Assembly (NCBI RefSeq): GCF_032362555.1 | Contig: NC_083516.1 | Span: forward strand, 4,861,001-4,925,000 | Length of the DNA: 64,000 nt | Source of the DNA: Amyelois transitella | Taxonomy: Eukaryota; Arthropoda; Insecta; Lepidoptera; Pyralidae | Direction of reading: 5' to 3' | Shown: in pieces, positions 1-11,880 of the stretch | Layout: each line of letters begins with the position of its first letter | Numbering within the stretch: the stretch's first letter is position 1 | Translations under genes and position numbers: made by a program | The notes under the pieces: generated by a model | Told to the model about the DNA's origin: nothing | The model's input: only the letters and a program-made list of their open reading frames with translations | Databases searched by the model: none

Positions 1-243
1 TACAACACTATTTAGATGCTTTTAATAATTTAGTTATCATATTTTAAAGAAAAGCTCTTAAGAATCCTTGAACATTGTACTATTATTTATTTATTTATAT
101 GTATAACCAAATATGCAATTTTCTATTAAAATAATTGGTTTATTGACTACTTAAAAATAAGAATAATTATTTTTATGTTAAACTAAACAACCATTTTTTT
201 AATAATCTAATTATACTTAAATTTATATAATTTTGTATTTCAG

Positions 244-2295
244 TCATTTACCATACTGGCTACAGTCACTCATTCCAAAAATATTTTATGTGACTGAGAA
301 AGCATGGAATTATTATCCATATACTATAACTGGTAAATATTGTAATTTTTATTTGTTATCATAAATAATGTTTGCCTAATATTTTTACAAGTTTTGTTTG
401 TTTTTCATGTTATCCTCGACTAAAGAATACACTGTGAGTATAATTATTTTTGTTTTGTCACTAATTTAGTTTTTCATGTAAGGTTTGAAAAATGTGCAAT
501 GTGTAAATGTCTGAATTTTAGTACTTACATGTGTCTCTTTCTCACACCTATGCATGTTAGTTTTTGCACCTTCTACTACCATACTTCAGGGCTGAGGTCT
601 GCTTTTAGACTTTTAATGGTCATAAATGTTGAACCTTTATTAGATATTGTATTTAGATTTCTTTCATTATGCCCAAAATTTTGCATGAACAATATATAAA
701 TCCATATTCTCGGAAGGGTAACCCTAAACCCATTAAAGTGCCACATGCATAATTTATTATTTTGATATTGGAATTTGGTAATCATTTAAACTAAGTTATA
801 TCTTTAATTTTCTAGTGTTCCTTCATTCCAAAGTTCTCTATATCAATTCAAACAAGATATGAAGATAATAATGGGACTAATGACAATGTAAGTAATATTT
901 TTTTCTTTTTATTGATTTTGTTTATAATTATCTTATTACAGTTGTAAAAATATCCCATAGATGGGGATTATAAATGTGAAAGATTAGTTTTGATTTCTAA
1001 TAAAATTGTATGCAAGATGAGAAAATTCATTAAATCAACATTTTAAATCCAACAATCAATTAATTGACTAGTTTATCACAAAAAATGCATTTAAACTATA
1101 TAAAATTTTAACAATTTATTTGTACATTTTAGTGTTTAGGACTGACCCCTGAAGAGTTAGAGCAAAGGGATGTAGACTTCCTGGACATAGCTTATGATGA
1201 GATAAAGCCGCACCATTATAAAGAGGCTGAGGATCCAAAGTTCTTCAAGTCTGAGAAAACTGGGCGAGGCCCGTTGGTTGAAGGATGGAGAGACACACAG
1301 AAACCCATTATGTGCTGTTACAAATTAGTTAATGTCAAGTTTGAGGTGTGGGGGCTACAGACCAAGGTCGAGGAGTATGTTCAAGGGGTAAGTATTTATA
1401 AATGAGGAGATATTAAGAAGGAAAAATGGCGGGGATAAACTCTAAAGTCGGTGTTTTTATACACTAAGTACCTGTATTATTTCTGAGATATGTGAAAGAG
1501 AAAATCAAGATTCTAAAACCCCTTAACTGTGGTAGACGTCACCTTAAGATTTCTTGTTTCTTGCTTGAACCTTGCAGATAACTTTAACTTTATTTAAAAA
1601 TGGCGAAGATCGATCAGCTGATGGTGTTGTTATACATACGAGTAAATCAATGACGTCGATAGTTTTATCTTAATAATCTAGTAATGAGTTTAAAATAAAA
1701 CATGCTTTCTTGCGATCTTTACCGCTTATGACTGGATACTTTATTTATCTTCTTGTTTTAATTAGGCAATTCGAGAAATTTTATTGCTTGGCCATCGACA
1801 AGCTTTCGCCTGGATGGACGACTGGTACAACATGACCATAGAGGATGTTCGGGAGTATGAACGTGAAATGCATGAGAAAACCAATATAAAGGTAAAATTT
1901 TTAGTTTTTAAGTTCCTATTTATAAAGTGCTAAAATACCAATCATTTTAGCACAGATGATATGAAAGTTCGGCTTTTGTACCAATTAAGGCCATTAGTGC
2001 CAATATGTCTGTGGAAAGTGGTAGACATGGCACATAAATCAGATCCAGAAATTATAGTGTCCTTTTTTTCACAAATTTCGTGTAGAGTTTTTTTTTCTTC
2101 ATATTTTTGGTTTGTAAATTAGTCCACTTGAAATGAATTTTTATATTACAGTTAAAAGCCAGTATTGAGACTGCTGAAGGGAAGGAGGAAGAAGGCGCGA
2201 AATCAGTGCCAGAAAGTCCAAAGAGTCCTAAAACACCAAAGAGTTCCAGTTCAACCCCGACTGGGGAAGGAAGGTCATGGTTTACATGGTCTTAA
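244..2295 (+). CDS. rdgBbeta: RdgB-beta / PITPNC1-type phosphatidylinositol transfer protein, 3' part (N-terminus outside window)
   Basis: Cytoplasmic class II PITP, a lipid carrier for phosphatidylinositol/phosphatidic acid between membranes (family knowledge). Exons read: 244-332, 426-433, 816-887, 1133-1387, 1766-1891, 2152-2295 (TAA), 230 visible residues. All junctions are GT-AG and phases agree. Recognisable blocks, in order: KIFYVTEKAWNYYPYTIT, EYT (from the 8-nt exon 426-433), CSFIPKFSISIQTRYEDN, FKSEKTGRGPLVEGWRD, VKFEVWGLQTKVEEYV, GHRQAFAWMDDWYNMT, REYEREMHEKTNIK. These match the RdgB-beta/PITPNC1 branch rather than class I PITP-alpha/vibrator; the REYER..MHE.TNIK end is diagnostic. 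The C-terminal tail is Ser/Pro/Lys-rich (SPKSPKTPKSS) and ends WFTWS; in the mammalian protein the tail is a phospho-dependent 14-3-3 site, so regulation there is plausible but inferred. The first exons, with the start codon, lie upstream of the window. Confidence 0.9.
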
Positions 2296-4782
2296 TTCAA
2301 CTGGACTGTTTCTCACGATCTCAGCTGTCTGCACAGGGTTCGGTTTTGATATGTGTTCATATGATGCCTTCCAACCATATCATGTGATCATAATAGAGCA
2401 TATGTACTTCAAAATTGTAGTTCCTATTGTATCCTCTGTTTTTTTTTGTGCTGGCAAATGAAGCGTGAGCTTATAGGTTTATTAGGGAGACGATTTACGA
2501 ACGTTGAGGCAGATATCTTGCATCTTGCTCTTACACTGAGGTCAACCTCAGAGTGAGATGGTGAGGGAAGGTAAAACACCCGTTTAATTTGTTAACCCCG
2601 AAATGATAAACTCCGCATATAAGCTACGTGCAGAATTGTTTTTTATTTTTTAATAGGGGATATTTTCAACCCTTTCTCAAATCTATGTAATTATTTCCAT
2701 TGTTTGATAGTAAATTTCTTCCTTGTGAAATTAGGGTTAGTTTCTCTACAAAATTTTTGAACAAAATGTAGATAAGTATCTGTTGCTTTTAGATGTTGCC
2801 TTTTTCTATTAGAGATATCTTAAATTTTAGATTCCTATTCAATATATGCATTTCAGTAGACGCCACCTAGTCAAAATTGTGTTAGTTTCATAGTTTTACC
2901 TATCCCTTTATAAGGCGGTGTGTGTGACCGCCATATATTGGAAGTTCGTGTTAAGGTTTTACGTCAACTTAATTAGGCCACTGCAAGACACCACCAATAA
3001 ACATTGCATGATTAATATACAAAGTAGGCTCGAGAGACAGGCAAGCCTTTAAAAAGCTACAAAATATTGAATCGTATTTATTTAGTATTTATTATTTACC
3101 GATTATACGGTATATATGTACATAATATATGCGGGGAAAGGATTTTGTTTTAACGTCAAGCTTTCATTTATATAGATAATTAATAAGTACACTTAAGTAC
3201 GCCCATTTATTGACAATAGTTAAAGGAGTTAGATACTTTTTCATGCAAATTTTTAGGAAAATTGGACACAGGTACTTGCTTAAGTTCGGAATGATGGATT
3301 GGTTTAATTATATAATTTAGTAGTAATTAAGGTTTGCCTTACGAAAAAGTAGAAATTGTATTGAATTATACATGATATGATATATTAACGTTGACATAAG
3401 TACGTGCATTCATATGGCCCCAAACAATATTTTGTGTAGTACAAAATAAGTGATAGAAAATATTGATCATACAAGGTTTTCACAATTTAATCCACAATCT
3501 TCACTTATATTTCGGTTGTGGTTTCTGTACTGAAAACTGGACAACTTTTCTTAAAAAAAATATTTATAGCGAAAAATTATTAACTTAAGAAAACAATGTA
3601 ACAGAGCCGACAGGAATTGAAATATTTTTCATCTATCGTCATAAGATTGCGGAGATAATTATTCGATTTCTCGTAGAAAAATTTGCACTAAAATTATATT
3701 CATACTATTTGTATATACAAATATGACAGTGATGATACTAAAACATTAACAATATCAAATTTTGTACCTTAAAAATATTTATGCTCTAACTAAAATAAAA
3801 AGTAGCCATTTTCTTGACCTCGGGCAATAATTGACATATTTGTTTCTTACATTATACATATAAATGAATAATTTTGACTGACAATACATTTATGTTATTT
3901 AGGCGCGTAAGCAATTGAGTTGCGTATTGTTTTAATTTATTATAATTATTATAGATTGATATTATACAAAGTTTGTATTTGTTATATATATATAATGCCA
4001 TATTTGTGATGTTTCTATATATCAGAGTAGGTAGTAGTTTTCGAAGTAAGATTGCAATGTTGCCTGTTAATCGTATACTATGTAACATGTACATAAGTGT
4101 CACGTTTTAAAAGGCGTGGATCAGACTAAATATTTTTACTCTGATCTATACGGTAATGAATGGACATTTGCCTTAATATTTTTATTGCAACATAGTATTG
4201 CCATCTTATCAGATGCAGGCAATTGCAAAAGATTATTTTATATACGGGTTAATGACTTTATTGGGTAGATTTTTTAATGAATCCAAGTGGTGAGAACGAT
4301 ATTTCATAGCATCATTATTCCATAGCAATTTATATCAACGTTTTTTGGCCAATGAGGTTTAGTCACATCATATTCGAATCTTTATCTACATGGAGTGCCG
4401 TCATTAAGATCATATAATTATATACATTACAGTTATTTACTCTAAGTAAAATGTGTAATTCTATTCTGAAATACAATGCTTTGCTGGTATAAAGGAGTCT
4501 GGCTGGATTAGGTTAAGATGCATATGATGTTTAGAAAAAATGGTTGTTTATTAAATGGCAATTATGGTCCAATTTTATTTTTTATTTACCTATTTAATAC
4601 CTAGTACCTATCTTTGAAAGATTAATCATTCGGGGCTCATAAGAACCTGTATTTTTTAAATAAAAATTACAAAACAATGTATGTATAATTTAAAATTTAA
4701 ATAGGTTATGCTGATATTGATGTATATATATGATAGCATGTAAATTGAGTTTATGTAAGTAGTTAATTTTATTACCCCAGCT
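2296..4782. other. rdgBbeta 3' UTR and intergenic AT-rich DNA between convergent genes
   Basis: No gene-like reading frame is seen. Candidate polyadenylation signal AATAAA for the upstream gene at 2996-3001. The downstream gene on the minus strand also ends here, so the two genes converge; TTTATT (AATAAA on the minus strand) occurs near 4576-4590. No recognisable transposon. Confidence 0.5.
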
Positions 4783-7700
4783 TCATAAAATATTAGTAAT
4801 GTTACGTATCCAGTTCAAGTGGGGTCCTATACTGACGTAAACCCCAGGTACTCCTGCCAAGCCGCAGGCTAAGCCGTAGCTACTGATCCCTTGCAGTCTC
4901 CCATCACACATCAATGGACCGCCGGAATCACCCTGTAATTTAAAAAATCTTATTAGACAAATGAAATAAAGCTAGTAATATCAGTATAGTTTTTAGTTTT
5001 CATAGTTTCCATTGTAACCTTATTTAGGAATATTTAATGATTTTTGTGCGGAATTATGGCGGAATGTGAGGCGAAAAAAGTAGCCAACACAAGTAGAAAG
5101 TGCAAGAAGCATGTAGATAATATTTTAAAAATGACTGAAACATCATCTGCTTCTTATTAATTATGGAAGACTAGCTGTTGCCCGTGACTTCGTCCGCGTA
5201 AATTTCGAGTTGAATCTACAATAATGTGAAATAAATCAATATACTAATCATATGAAATATTAACTTAATTATGTGACCTTACCGAGTAATTTATTTTTGA
5301 TTTTCAGTTTTTTTAAATAAAATACTCAACACAAAAATTTTTTTTTTATAAAAATATATCTTGTTTTCGTTGGGGCTTGAACTTAGACCGCCAATTTACG
5401 CATGTGTGAGAATTACGCATGTTATGTGCGGCAAAACCAGGATATTATCAAACTGATTTTCACTTATATTTATATGTTACTAGCGACCCGCCCCGGCTTC
5501 GCACGGGTGCAAAATTCGGAAAAAAATTATACATAAAAACCTTCCTCTTGAATCACTCTACCTGTTACAAAAAACCACATCATAATCCGTTGCGTAATTT
5601 TAAAGATTTAAGCATACAGACAAACAGACTAAAATAGCGACTTTGTTTTATACTATGTAGTGATAGCAATGATAAATGACTTCAAATTTTAAATTTCGTA
5701 ACTTATTTGCAGGCAAACTCATGCCTTGAGATCATTCAAATTATATGTATATAAATATATGACACTACTATATGAATAGATGACACTGAACAACTGATTG
5801 ACTAACGCACATCGCAATCCGCTTAGTTAGAAATAGAAATTTTGGTTTGGTGGTTCCCCTTATGTGTAATGGTTGTTAACCACTTATGTGGCCTAAGAAT
5901 GCACTAGGAGAGGTTTTCGCGAGATTCCATCGGGAAAGTAAGTTTTTCGTTTTTACGCGGGCACAGCCGAAGGAGACTAATATTTCTAAGAGAGATATAT
6001 ATACATATATAAGAGAGATATATATATAAAAGAGATATATATATCTAAGAGATATATCTATCTATATACACCTAAATGAAATTATTCATATATACATATA
6101 GTCACGTCTATATCCCTTACGGGGTAGACACAGCCAATAGTCCTGAAAAGACTGAATGGCCACGTTCAGCTGCTCGGCTTAATGATGTAATTGAGATCCA
6201 AATAGAGACAGGTTGCTAGCCCATCGCCTAAAAAAAAGGATCGCAATTTTATAAGCCTATCCCTTAGTTGCCTTTTACGCCATCCATGGGAAAAAAATGG
6301 AGTGGTCCTATTCTTTTTATATTGGTGCCGGGAACCACACTTGAAATTATTCAAGTTACAAAAATTTTCGTTTGCCCAATCCAGTGAACAGATAAGCATA
6401 TAAAGCACTTAGGATTTTTTTTTTCATAGGTTGATAGCTAACAGTGAAAAGTTTGTTGGAGTTAAAATTGGGCCAGGTTTGTATTAGTATACCGATACCT
6501 ACTTAGGTACAGCTGCCAATTGATTGATGTCGTTGAAATCTAGAACGCATACCTATCTATGAAACAAAACTAATTGGATTGACTTCAGGAGACAACAGAT
6601 GGTTAAGGTTTCTCGATAGTTATTATTATTATAACACAACATTCAATAGAACAAAAGCTCGAGTTGTGTGCACAGAAACAGTGTCCATGTCGAGAGTAGG
6701 CATGTCCGGTAATATGTCCGTGAAAATAAGTAAAAAGAAAATTCTTTAGAATTGTTGTATATAAAGCGTAAATGTGAAAGACTGTAACCTACTATACTAT
6801 TATGTACTTTTTTACTAGTCTAGAGACAGTAAGTATACACTTAAACGTACAAGTACCTACCACCTAAACATGCGGTTAGGCCTACAAACCGTGGACCGTT
6901 GAGTGTTGTTGTTGTTGTTTTGTTACCTGACATGTGTCGGAGTTGCCGCCTGAGGCGCATATCATCCCGCTGTCTCGTAGTGGAGCGACATACTGGCCCA
7001 ACAACTGTATGCACTGGTCTAGGGACAGTATAAAGACTTTGGCAGCGACAAGTATCTCGGATACTTGCTCGCTGACATCTTTATAGCCGTAGCCATAAAT
7101 CGTGCATTCACCTGAAATAACAGCTTTGTATGAACCTGACCTTTAAATAAAATTGTAGGTTAAGAATGATGCGCGTTTATTTAAGTTCCTACCTAAGTAC
7201 TTGAAGTTCTTCGCTTGCTATAAATAGAAACTACAAACATACATACATATCATCACGTCTATATCCCTTGCGGGGTAGACAGAGCCAACAGTCTTGAAAA
7301 GATTGAAAGGCCAAGTTCAGCTTAATTTGGCTTAGTAATGATAGAATTGAGATTCAAATACTGACAGGTTGCTAGTCCATCGCCTAAAAGAAGAATCCCA
7401 AGTTTATTAGCCAATCCCATAGTCGCTTTTTATGACATTCATGGGGAAGAGATGGAGTAGTCCTATTCTTTTTTGTATTGGTGCCGGGAACCACACGGCA
7501 AAGAAACTACTTAATTCGAAAGTTTAGTATTTTACTTTAATTAAATAAATACCTACTTATATAAGAATTCTCAATTTTTAAATCGAGCACTAATAAAGGA
7601 TGTGGATGAAAAGTTTGTAAATATTTTAGGCACTTATCTGAACTATTAAACCCCAGTGTTTCCCTGCTCCTAAATATCGGTAATTGAATCGGGAATCAAC

Positions 7701-10031
7701 TTTAGATAACTCCGTTGACTGTTGACGTTGACTTTCTAAATTAGTTAATGCTTTATAATTGAAGGCCTAAGTCAACATTTATATTGTTTGATTAAACGCT
7801 AAACAGTGATCACCTGTAATGCCGAAACTAAATGACGGTAGAATTGTATCATTAAGCCAGCTTACGTCGGACAAATTGTGGCTTATCCTTAAGACGGAGA
7901 TGTCATGAGCGCTGGAGGCCCTGGAATATAGATGAATCATGTCATTATCGCCAGCGGTTTTATTTGGTGGCGGGTAATTGTGAAGAACTATAAAATATAC
8001 CGCCAAGCTCCGCGATAAAGGTAGAACTACTTTAAAATGAGTAAAACCTTCCTTATTATCAATTAATTAAAAAAAAAAATTTTTAATTAGATTTGATGTT
8101 TTTGCGGGGATAACCGGACTTCAAGGCTTATAAAACAAAACACTAGGTTAAATCAAATCATTATTCTAAAGTGAGCATGAGTAGATATCTAACTTATTAT
8201 TCGAAATAAAACTATATTTTCAAGAAAGATCTTCAGACGACAACAGATGTGGATATTGTCCATACGTACCAATCAATCAGAGAATAGTTGCAGAGAAGCC
8301 CAAGTAACCTTTTTTATTAACTTTGGCTACTGTCCAATGTTGGAAAACTATTTGAATTTCATAAGAAGTGGTATTGATAGGCGAAGTAAAGGTAGGTGCA
8401 GACTGTTTCAAGAATGAAACGAATACGAATTTGCTGTTAGTTGCAGCAGTAGCAGGAGCTTGTAGAGGTCATAATTTCATCTCGTATTCCGTACACGTAC
8501 GGCAACGTCTTCATATTACAGAGCATAGGGGATAGAAGGTATAAGAGGGATGTATAAGTACCTAGGTATTTTTATTTTTTTGTCCAGGAAAATATTTTTT
8601 CTTACTTATTACGCATTTTTTAAATTATGGGACTCGTTCATTAAATATTTGTAATATAATAAATTTAAACTGGGTATGTCATCTACACCCGTCTGCCGAT
8701 TTCTATGCAGATGACAATCGGACTATCATTGGTCCTATAGTATTCTGATTCATATGGTCATCATAATCTGTAAGTATATATACATATCTACAAAGATTTA
8801 GGGCTTAGATGGTACTTTGTTGCATGACGGTCACCAAACCTGTCATGCTGTATGGAGCTGAGTGTTGGGCAACGAAAGCGACGAATTAAAGGAAACTGCA
8901 TGCAAGTGAGATGCGAATGTTACGATGGAGGTGTGGAGTGACAAGAATGAATAAAATAAGTATGTAACAAGTATATAAGAGGAAGTATGATAGTAGCGCC
9001 AATAAATGAAAAGATGAATGGCAATAAGCTGGGTTGGTTCGGACACATCATGAAAAGACAGGAAGGTCATCTTAGAAGTTAATCAAGTCACGTTCATATT
9101 TAAGGCTCTTTTAACTAACTTAAGAAATAGTGGAAGACCTAAAAAGAGATGGTTGGACGGCATAAAGGATAGTATGAGGAGAACGGGAGTAACCAGTGAG
9201 ATGATAATTGACAGAAGTAATTGGAAAAAACTAACATACTGTGCCGACCCCACGTAGAAAGTGGGAAAAGGTACCTATCTAACAACAAAGAAGATGCTAT
9301 TTTGTTGTATTCATGAATGTTAAAAATATTTGTTCTAAATAATTAAACTATCTAAGTATTTCTCCTAATAGGCCGAGCAATTCATTTCTCATTAAAATTA
9401 TCGTCTTACTTATCGTACTGAGGATGTGTAATTATATCCAGCACCTGAGCTGTCGGGTATGTATCTTCTGAGCCGATGCAGTAGTTGTTGAAACTCAGAG
9501 TAAAATTACTATTGCCGTGGACACAGTGCGCTGCAGTCAGGGCAAAGTCTGGAGAAATTATGATCGCGCCGCATATTTGCTGGAGCGAAGCATTCCGTAA
9601 CGATGCCACATTTTTGAATGTGCCTGCGAATAACTTTAATGGATGGAAAGAGTAGTTTTTTTTATTTACGTTATATTATGAAAATAAAAATTCAGGCTTA
9701 GGTCGCAAAGTGTACATTAAGGGTACTAGATACTGCCTGAATTAAAGGTTATGACTATGTACAGTCGCCTGTAGAAATTCTTGACCACTATTGTTTTAAT
9801 TTGTATGCACAGGTTATATTTCTATGCGGAACTTGAATATGGAAATAGCCACAGCTATAAAAAACATATTAATTATTATGAACGTATGAACTTGATTTTA
9901 AGTATATAAATGTATATTTACCAACCGCAAGGCACATCATATCCTCCTACCACGCGTTTCACCCTTGCACATTCCGCTACCAAGAAATAAGTGAAAATTA
10001 AGCGACTGATAACGAATATTTTGCTGGACAT
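4783..10031 (-). CDS. Trypsin-like serine protease, secreted, 253 aa
   Basis: Five exons in transcript order: 10031-9926, 9623-9410, 7920-7814, 7111-6927, 4932-4783. They join in phase to exactly 254 codons with the stop. Residues 1-22 look like a signal peptide; activation is predicted after ARVKR (Arg28) to give VVGGYDV. Catalytic His68 (TAAHC), Asp113 (HDISVLR) and Ser207 (GDSGGP) are all present. Asp201, six residues before the catalytic Ser, sits at the S1 pocket position of trypsins, so cleavage after Lys/Arg is expected. Exon 3 is fixed by the acceptor at 7921-7922, which restores the Lys codon left open by exon 2. The exon 1 donor (GTTGGT) is weak; a stronger GTAAAT lies 4 nt downstream but breaks the frame. 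Introns carry repeats. Candidate digestive or haemolymph S1 protease; the physiological role cannot be told from sequence. Confidence 0.87.
5171..5410 (-). repeat. tRNA-derived SINE, head truncated
   Basis: Lies in the last intron of the protease gene. The plus strand starts with the SINE tail (ctagctgttgcccgtgactt, then cgtccgcgtaaatttcgag) and ends with 'ggggcttgaacttagaccgcc', the complement of a B-box-like segment. Same family as 33361-33646, which keeps the full tRNA-like head. Confidence 0.6.
5480..5640 (+). repeat. Dispersed repeat, 'cgacccgccccggcttcgc' family
   Basis: Opens with 'tagcgacccgccccggcttc' and contains 'aatcactctacctgttac' and 'catcataatccgttgcg', then a CAGACAAACAGAC end. 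Related copies at 54452-54975 (+) and 20105-20302 (reverse). A recurrent lepidopteran non-LTR-like tail; class not decided. Confidence 0.55.
5985..6065. repeat. Imperfect tandem (aagagatatatat)n tract
   Basis: Four to five imperfect units of an AAGAGAGATATATAT-type repeat, read directly. Confidence 0.8.
6096..6340 (+). repeat. Dispersed ~245-bp repeat, family A copy 1
   Basis: Begins 'gtcacgtctatatccctta' plus 'cggggtagacacagcc', passes 'ggttgctagcccatcgccta' and ends 'gtgccgggaaccacac'. Copies in this window: 7248-7500 (+), 33691-33830 (+, truncated), 50543-50738 (-), 62065-62320 (-), and degraded relics near 19175-19310, 21650-21790 and 35486-35620. No terminal inverted repeats or protein; probably a SINE or LINE 3' end. 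Confidence 0.7.
7248..7500 (+). repeat. Dispersed repeat, family A copy 2
   Basis: Full-length relative of 6096-6340: same start (tcacgtctatatcccttgcg), same middle, same end (gtgccgggaaccacacggca). In intron 3 of the protease gene. Confidence 0.7.
8818..9290 (+). pseudogene. Degenerate non-LTR retrotransposon, reverse transcriptase C-terminus
   Basis: Conceptual translation in shifting frames gives VMLYGAECWATK, then GWFGHIMKRQEGH, then RPKKRWLDGIKDSMRR and YCADPT. These are the standard C-terminal blocks of an insect endonuclease/reverse transcriptase LINE (RTE-like). Stops and frameshifts show it is dead. Lies in intron 2 of the minus-strand protease gene. Confidence 0.75.
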
Positions 10032-11129
10032 TCTTACACGGTAATAATCAGTTAGATACTGAATTCAATGATAATTTTTCTTTACATTCATAGCAGTTAA
10101 TGTGTAGAAAGTCGTGACATTGTCTTTATATATTTTTGAATTTGAACAACTGTTGGGGCTGTGAATGCGCATGCCGTCTTTTGTAATCGCTAGTTTTGGT
10201 AAACAGATTATTATTGTTCTTCGTATAGCGTATTGAGGTAAGTGAGGCAATATTTAAATGTGTTGGTTTTAGGTGTACATACTTATGTTTTCTCTGTTAT
10301 CTCAGATTATTGTCGCTAATAGTCCTTCAGAAACATACCGGCAATATAGGGAATAACTTTAAATATTCGAATGATTGTTTAATATTCAGAATAGCAAGTC
10401 AAGGTGATGAATGCCTATCGCCTTGACTTGCTGTCTTACAAATTTTATCGATTTCTTACCGAGTATCTGTCTATGAGTGAAAGTGTATCAAACAATGGTT
10501 TTTCTATATTTATGTAGGTTTCCTATGTTCATAATTTATTTCATTAGATAAAAACTAACTCTTCAAAGTACCTAGACACTGCCTTTTGGACATGACTATC
10601 AATAAATGAAACAGTGTTAAAGTTTGTATTTGTACACGCTATTCTCCGGAATCAGTGGGCAGATTCTAATGAAACTTTCGTTATTGTGTAGTTATAGTTA
10701 TTATTCCAGAGCAACATGTAGTGGAGAACTCATTTTGGACTACCTCATAAAACTTGACTGCAAAATAACCCTTAAAGACAAGTGATACCCTTATAACAAA
10801 TATGAAATTATACCGTAGCAAACGTCGTTCAGCCTGATGAGCATTTTCTAACAACGTACGAGTATAAACAATTGTCGATTTTAATAAATATCGACACAGT
10901 CATTCAATATACGCAAACAAAGTTGTGAGCGAGGGCTTAATTGTTGTGGAGGAGTTTAATCTTTTTGACGGGTTGCAAACGTAAGTAGGTACCTATTTAA
11001 TTAAACGCTAGCAGGTTACGCTGTCACTGTTGTCTGTCGTATCGGCCGCTATGTTAAGACACCACTTGCAAATTGTTTCACTAATAAGTGTCGAGTGTGC
11101 TCAAAATAGCCTTTCTATAATTATTTAGT
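10032..11129. other. Intergenic region between divergent protease and Eip63F-1 genes
   Basis: Between two divergently transcribed starts; AT-rich, with no credible exon or transposon seen. Holds whatever promoter the protease uses. Confidence 0.4.
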
Positions 11130-11880
11130 GTTATTGTTTTGAGTTGCATGTGATGCCAGAACGTAGCGACAACAGACAGGTGGGAGCAGCGGGCAGCTTC
11201 AGGGTTTATGTAACGCGAGGGCGCGAACGGTGCGCCGCGGCAGTGTTCCGCCAGCGCGCCATGGACCGGGCGAGCGCCAGCCCGCCCGCCAGCCCCACTA
11301 GTGCCGCTCCCGCGACCACCGGCTTCGGCGCTTTCTGCAGCGCCATTTCTGACACGATCTCGGTATGTACCTCCTCTCCGGCGACCGCGACGCTGCACGA
11401 CGCCCACGCTGCCACGACAAAAAGTTACACTCATCGACCAAAACAAAGTTTGGCGCCGATGCACGCTCTCAATACCCTAGCAGTTATCATAGTTCATAGT
11501 GTCGCGCCGGCATCTATTTCGAGGCGCACGTGGCCCTCGAGGTCGTCGAGGCCTTCGCGACTCCCGAAAGTTAGTTTCGGTAGGTAACGTGGATTTAGAA
11601 AAAAAGTCGTGGAATATAAAAAATATAAACAAGTTTATTATTAGAGTGCTCGTTGAGGCCGGGTCGCACGGTCGTGATTTGTCCGATGGCTGTGATCTAC
11701 CGAAATATCCGCGCATTAAACGTTCCGAGGCGCGACGTACAAAAGCTGGCGACACGGCACTCGCGTTTCCTCAGCAAGCCGGCCACCACGACCACCACCG
11801 GCGACCAGCAGCTCGCCTCGACTCCGCTACTGCGCGCCATACGACTTCTTGCTTCACACGATCCATCTATCATAGGTACA
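11130..11880 (+). promoter_or_regulatory. GC/CpG-rich promoter and first-exon region of Eip63F-1
   Basis: A sharp GC-rich, CpG-rich island in otherwise AT-rich DNA. It contains the first coding exon (11261-11362) and a second possible first exon (11686-11875). No convincing TATA box or initiator could be picked by eye. The first in-frame ATG of exon 1 is at 11153, but the ATG at 11261 has G at -3 and +4 and is preferred. Confidence 0.5.

Noticed and set aside
244-2295. Class I PITP (vibrator/PITP-alpha) assignment
   Set aside because: KIFYVTEKAWNYYPYTITEYT and REYER..MHE.TNIK belong to the RdgB-beta/PITPNC1 branch.
6900-6925. (gtt)n run as a functional element
   Set aside because: Short trinucleotide run next to a splice donor; nothing else supports a role.
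7921-8006. Extension of protease exon 3 upstream to 8006
   Set aside because: The open frame continues, but phase with exon 2 and the family's residue spacing fit only the acceptor at 7921-7922.
11081-11464. 127-codon minus-strand frame over Eip63F-1 exon 1
   Set aside because: Shadow of a GC-rich region; no domain, and the plus strand has a better supported exon with a donor in phase.
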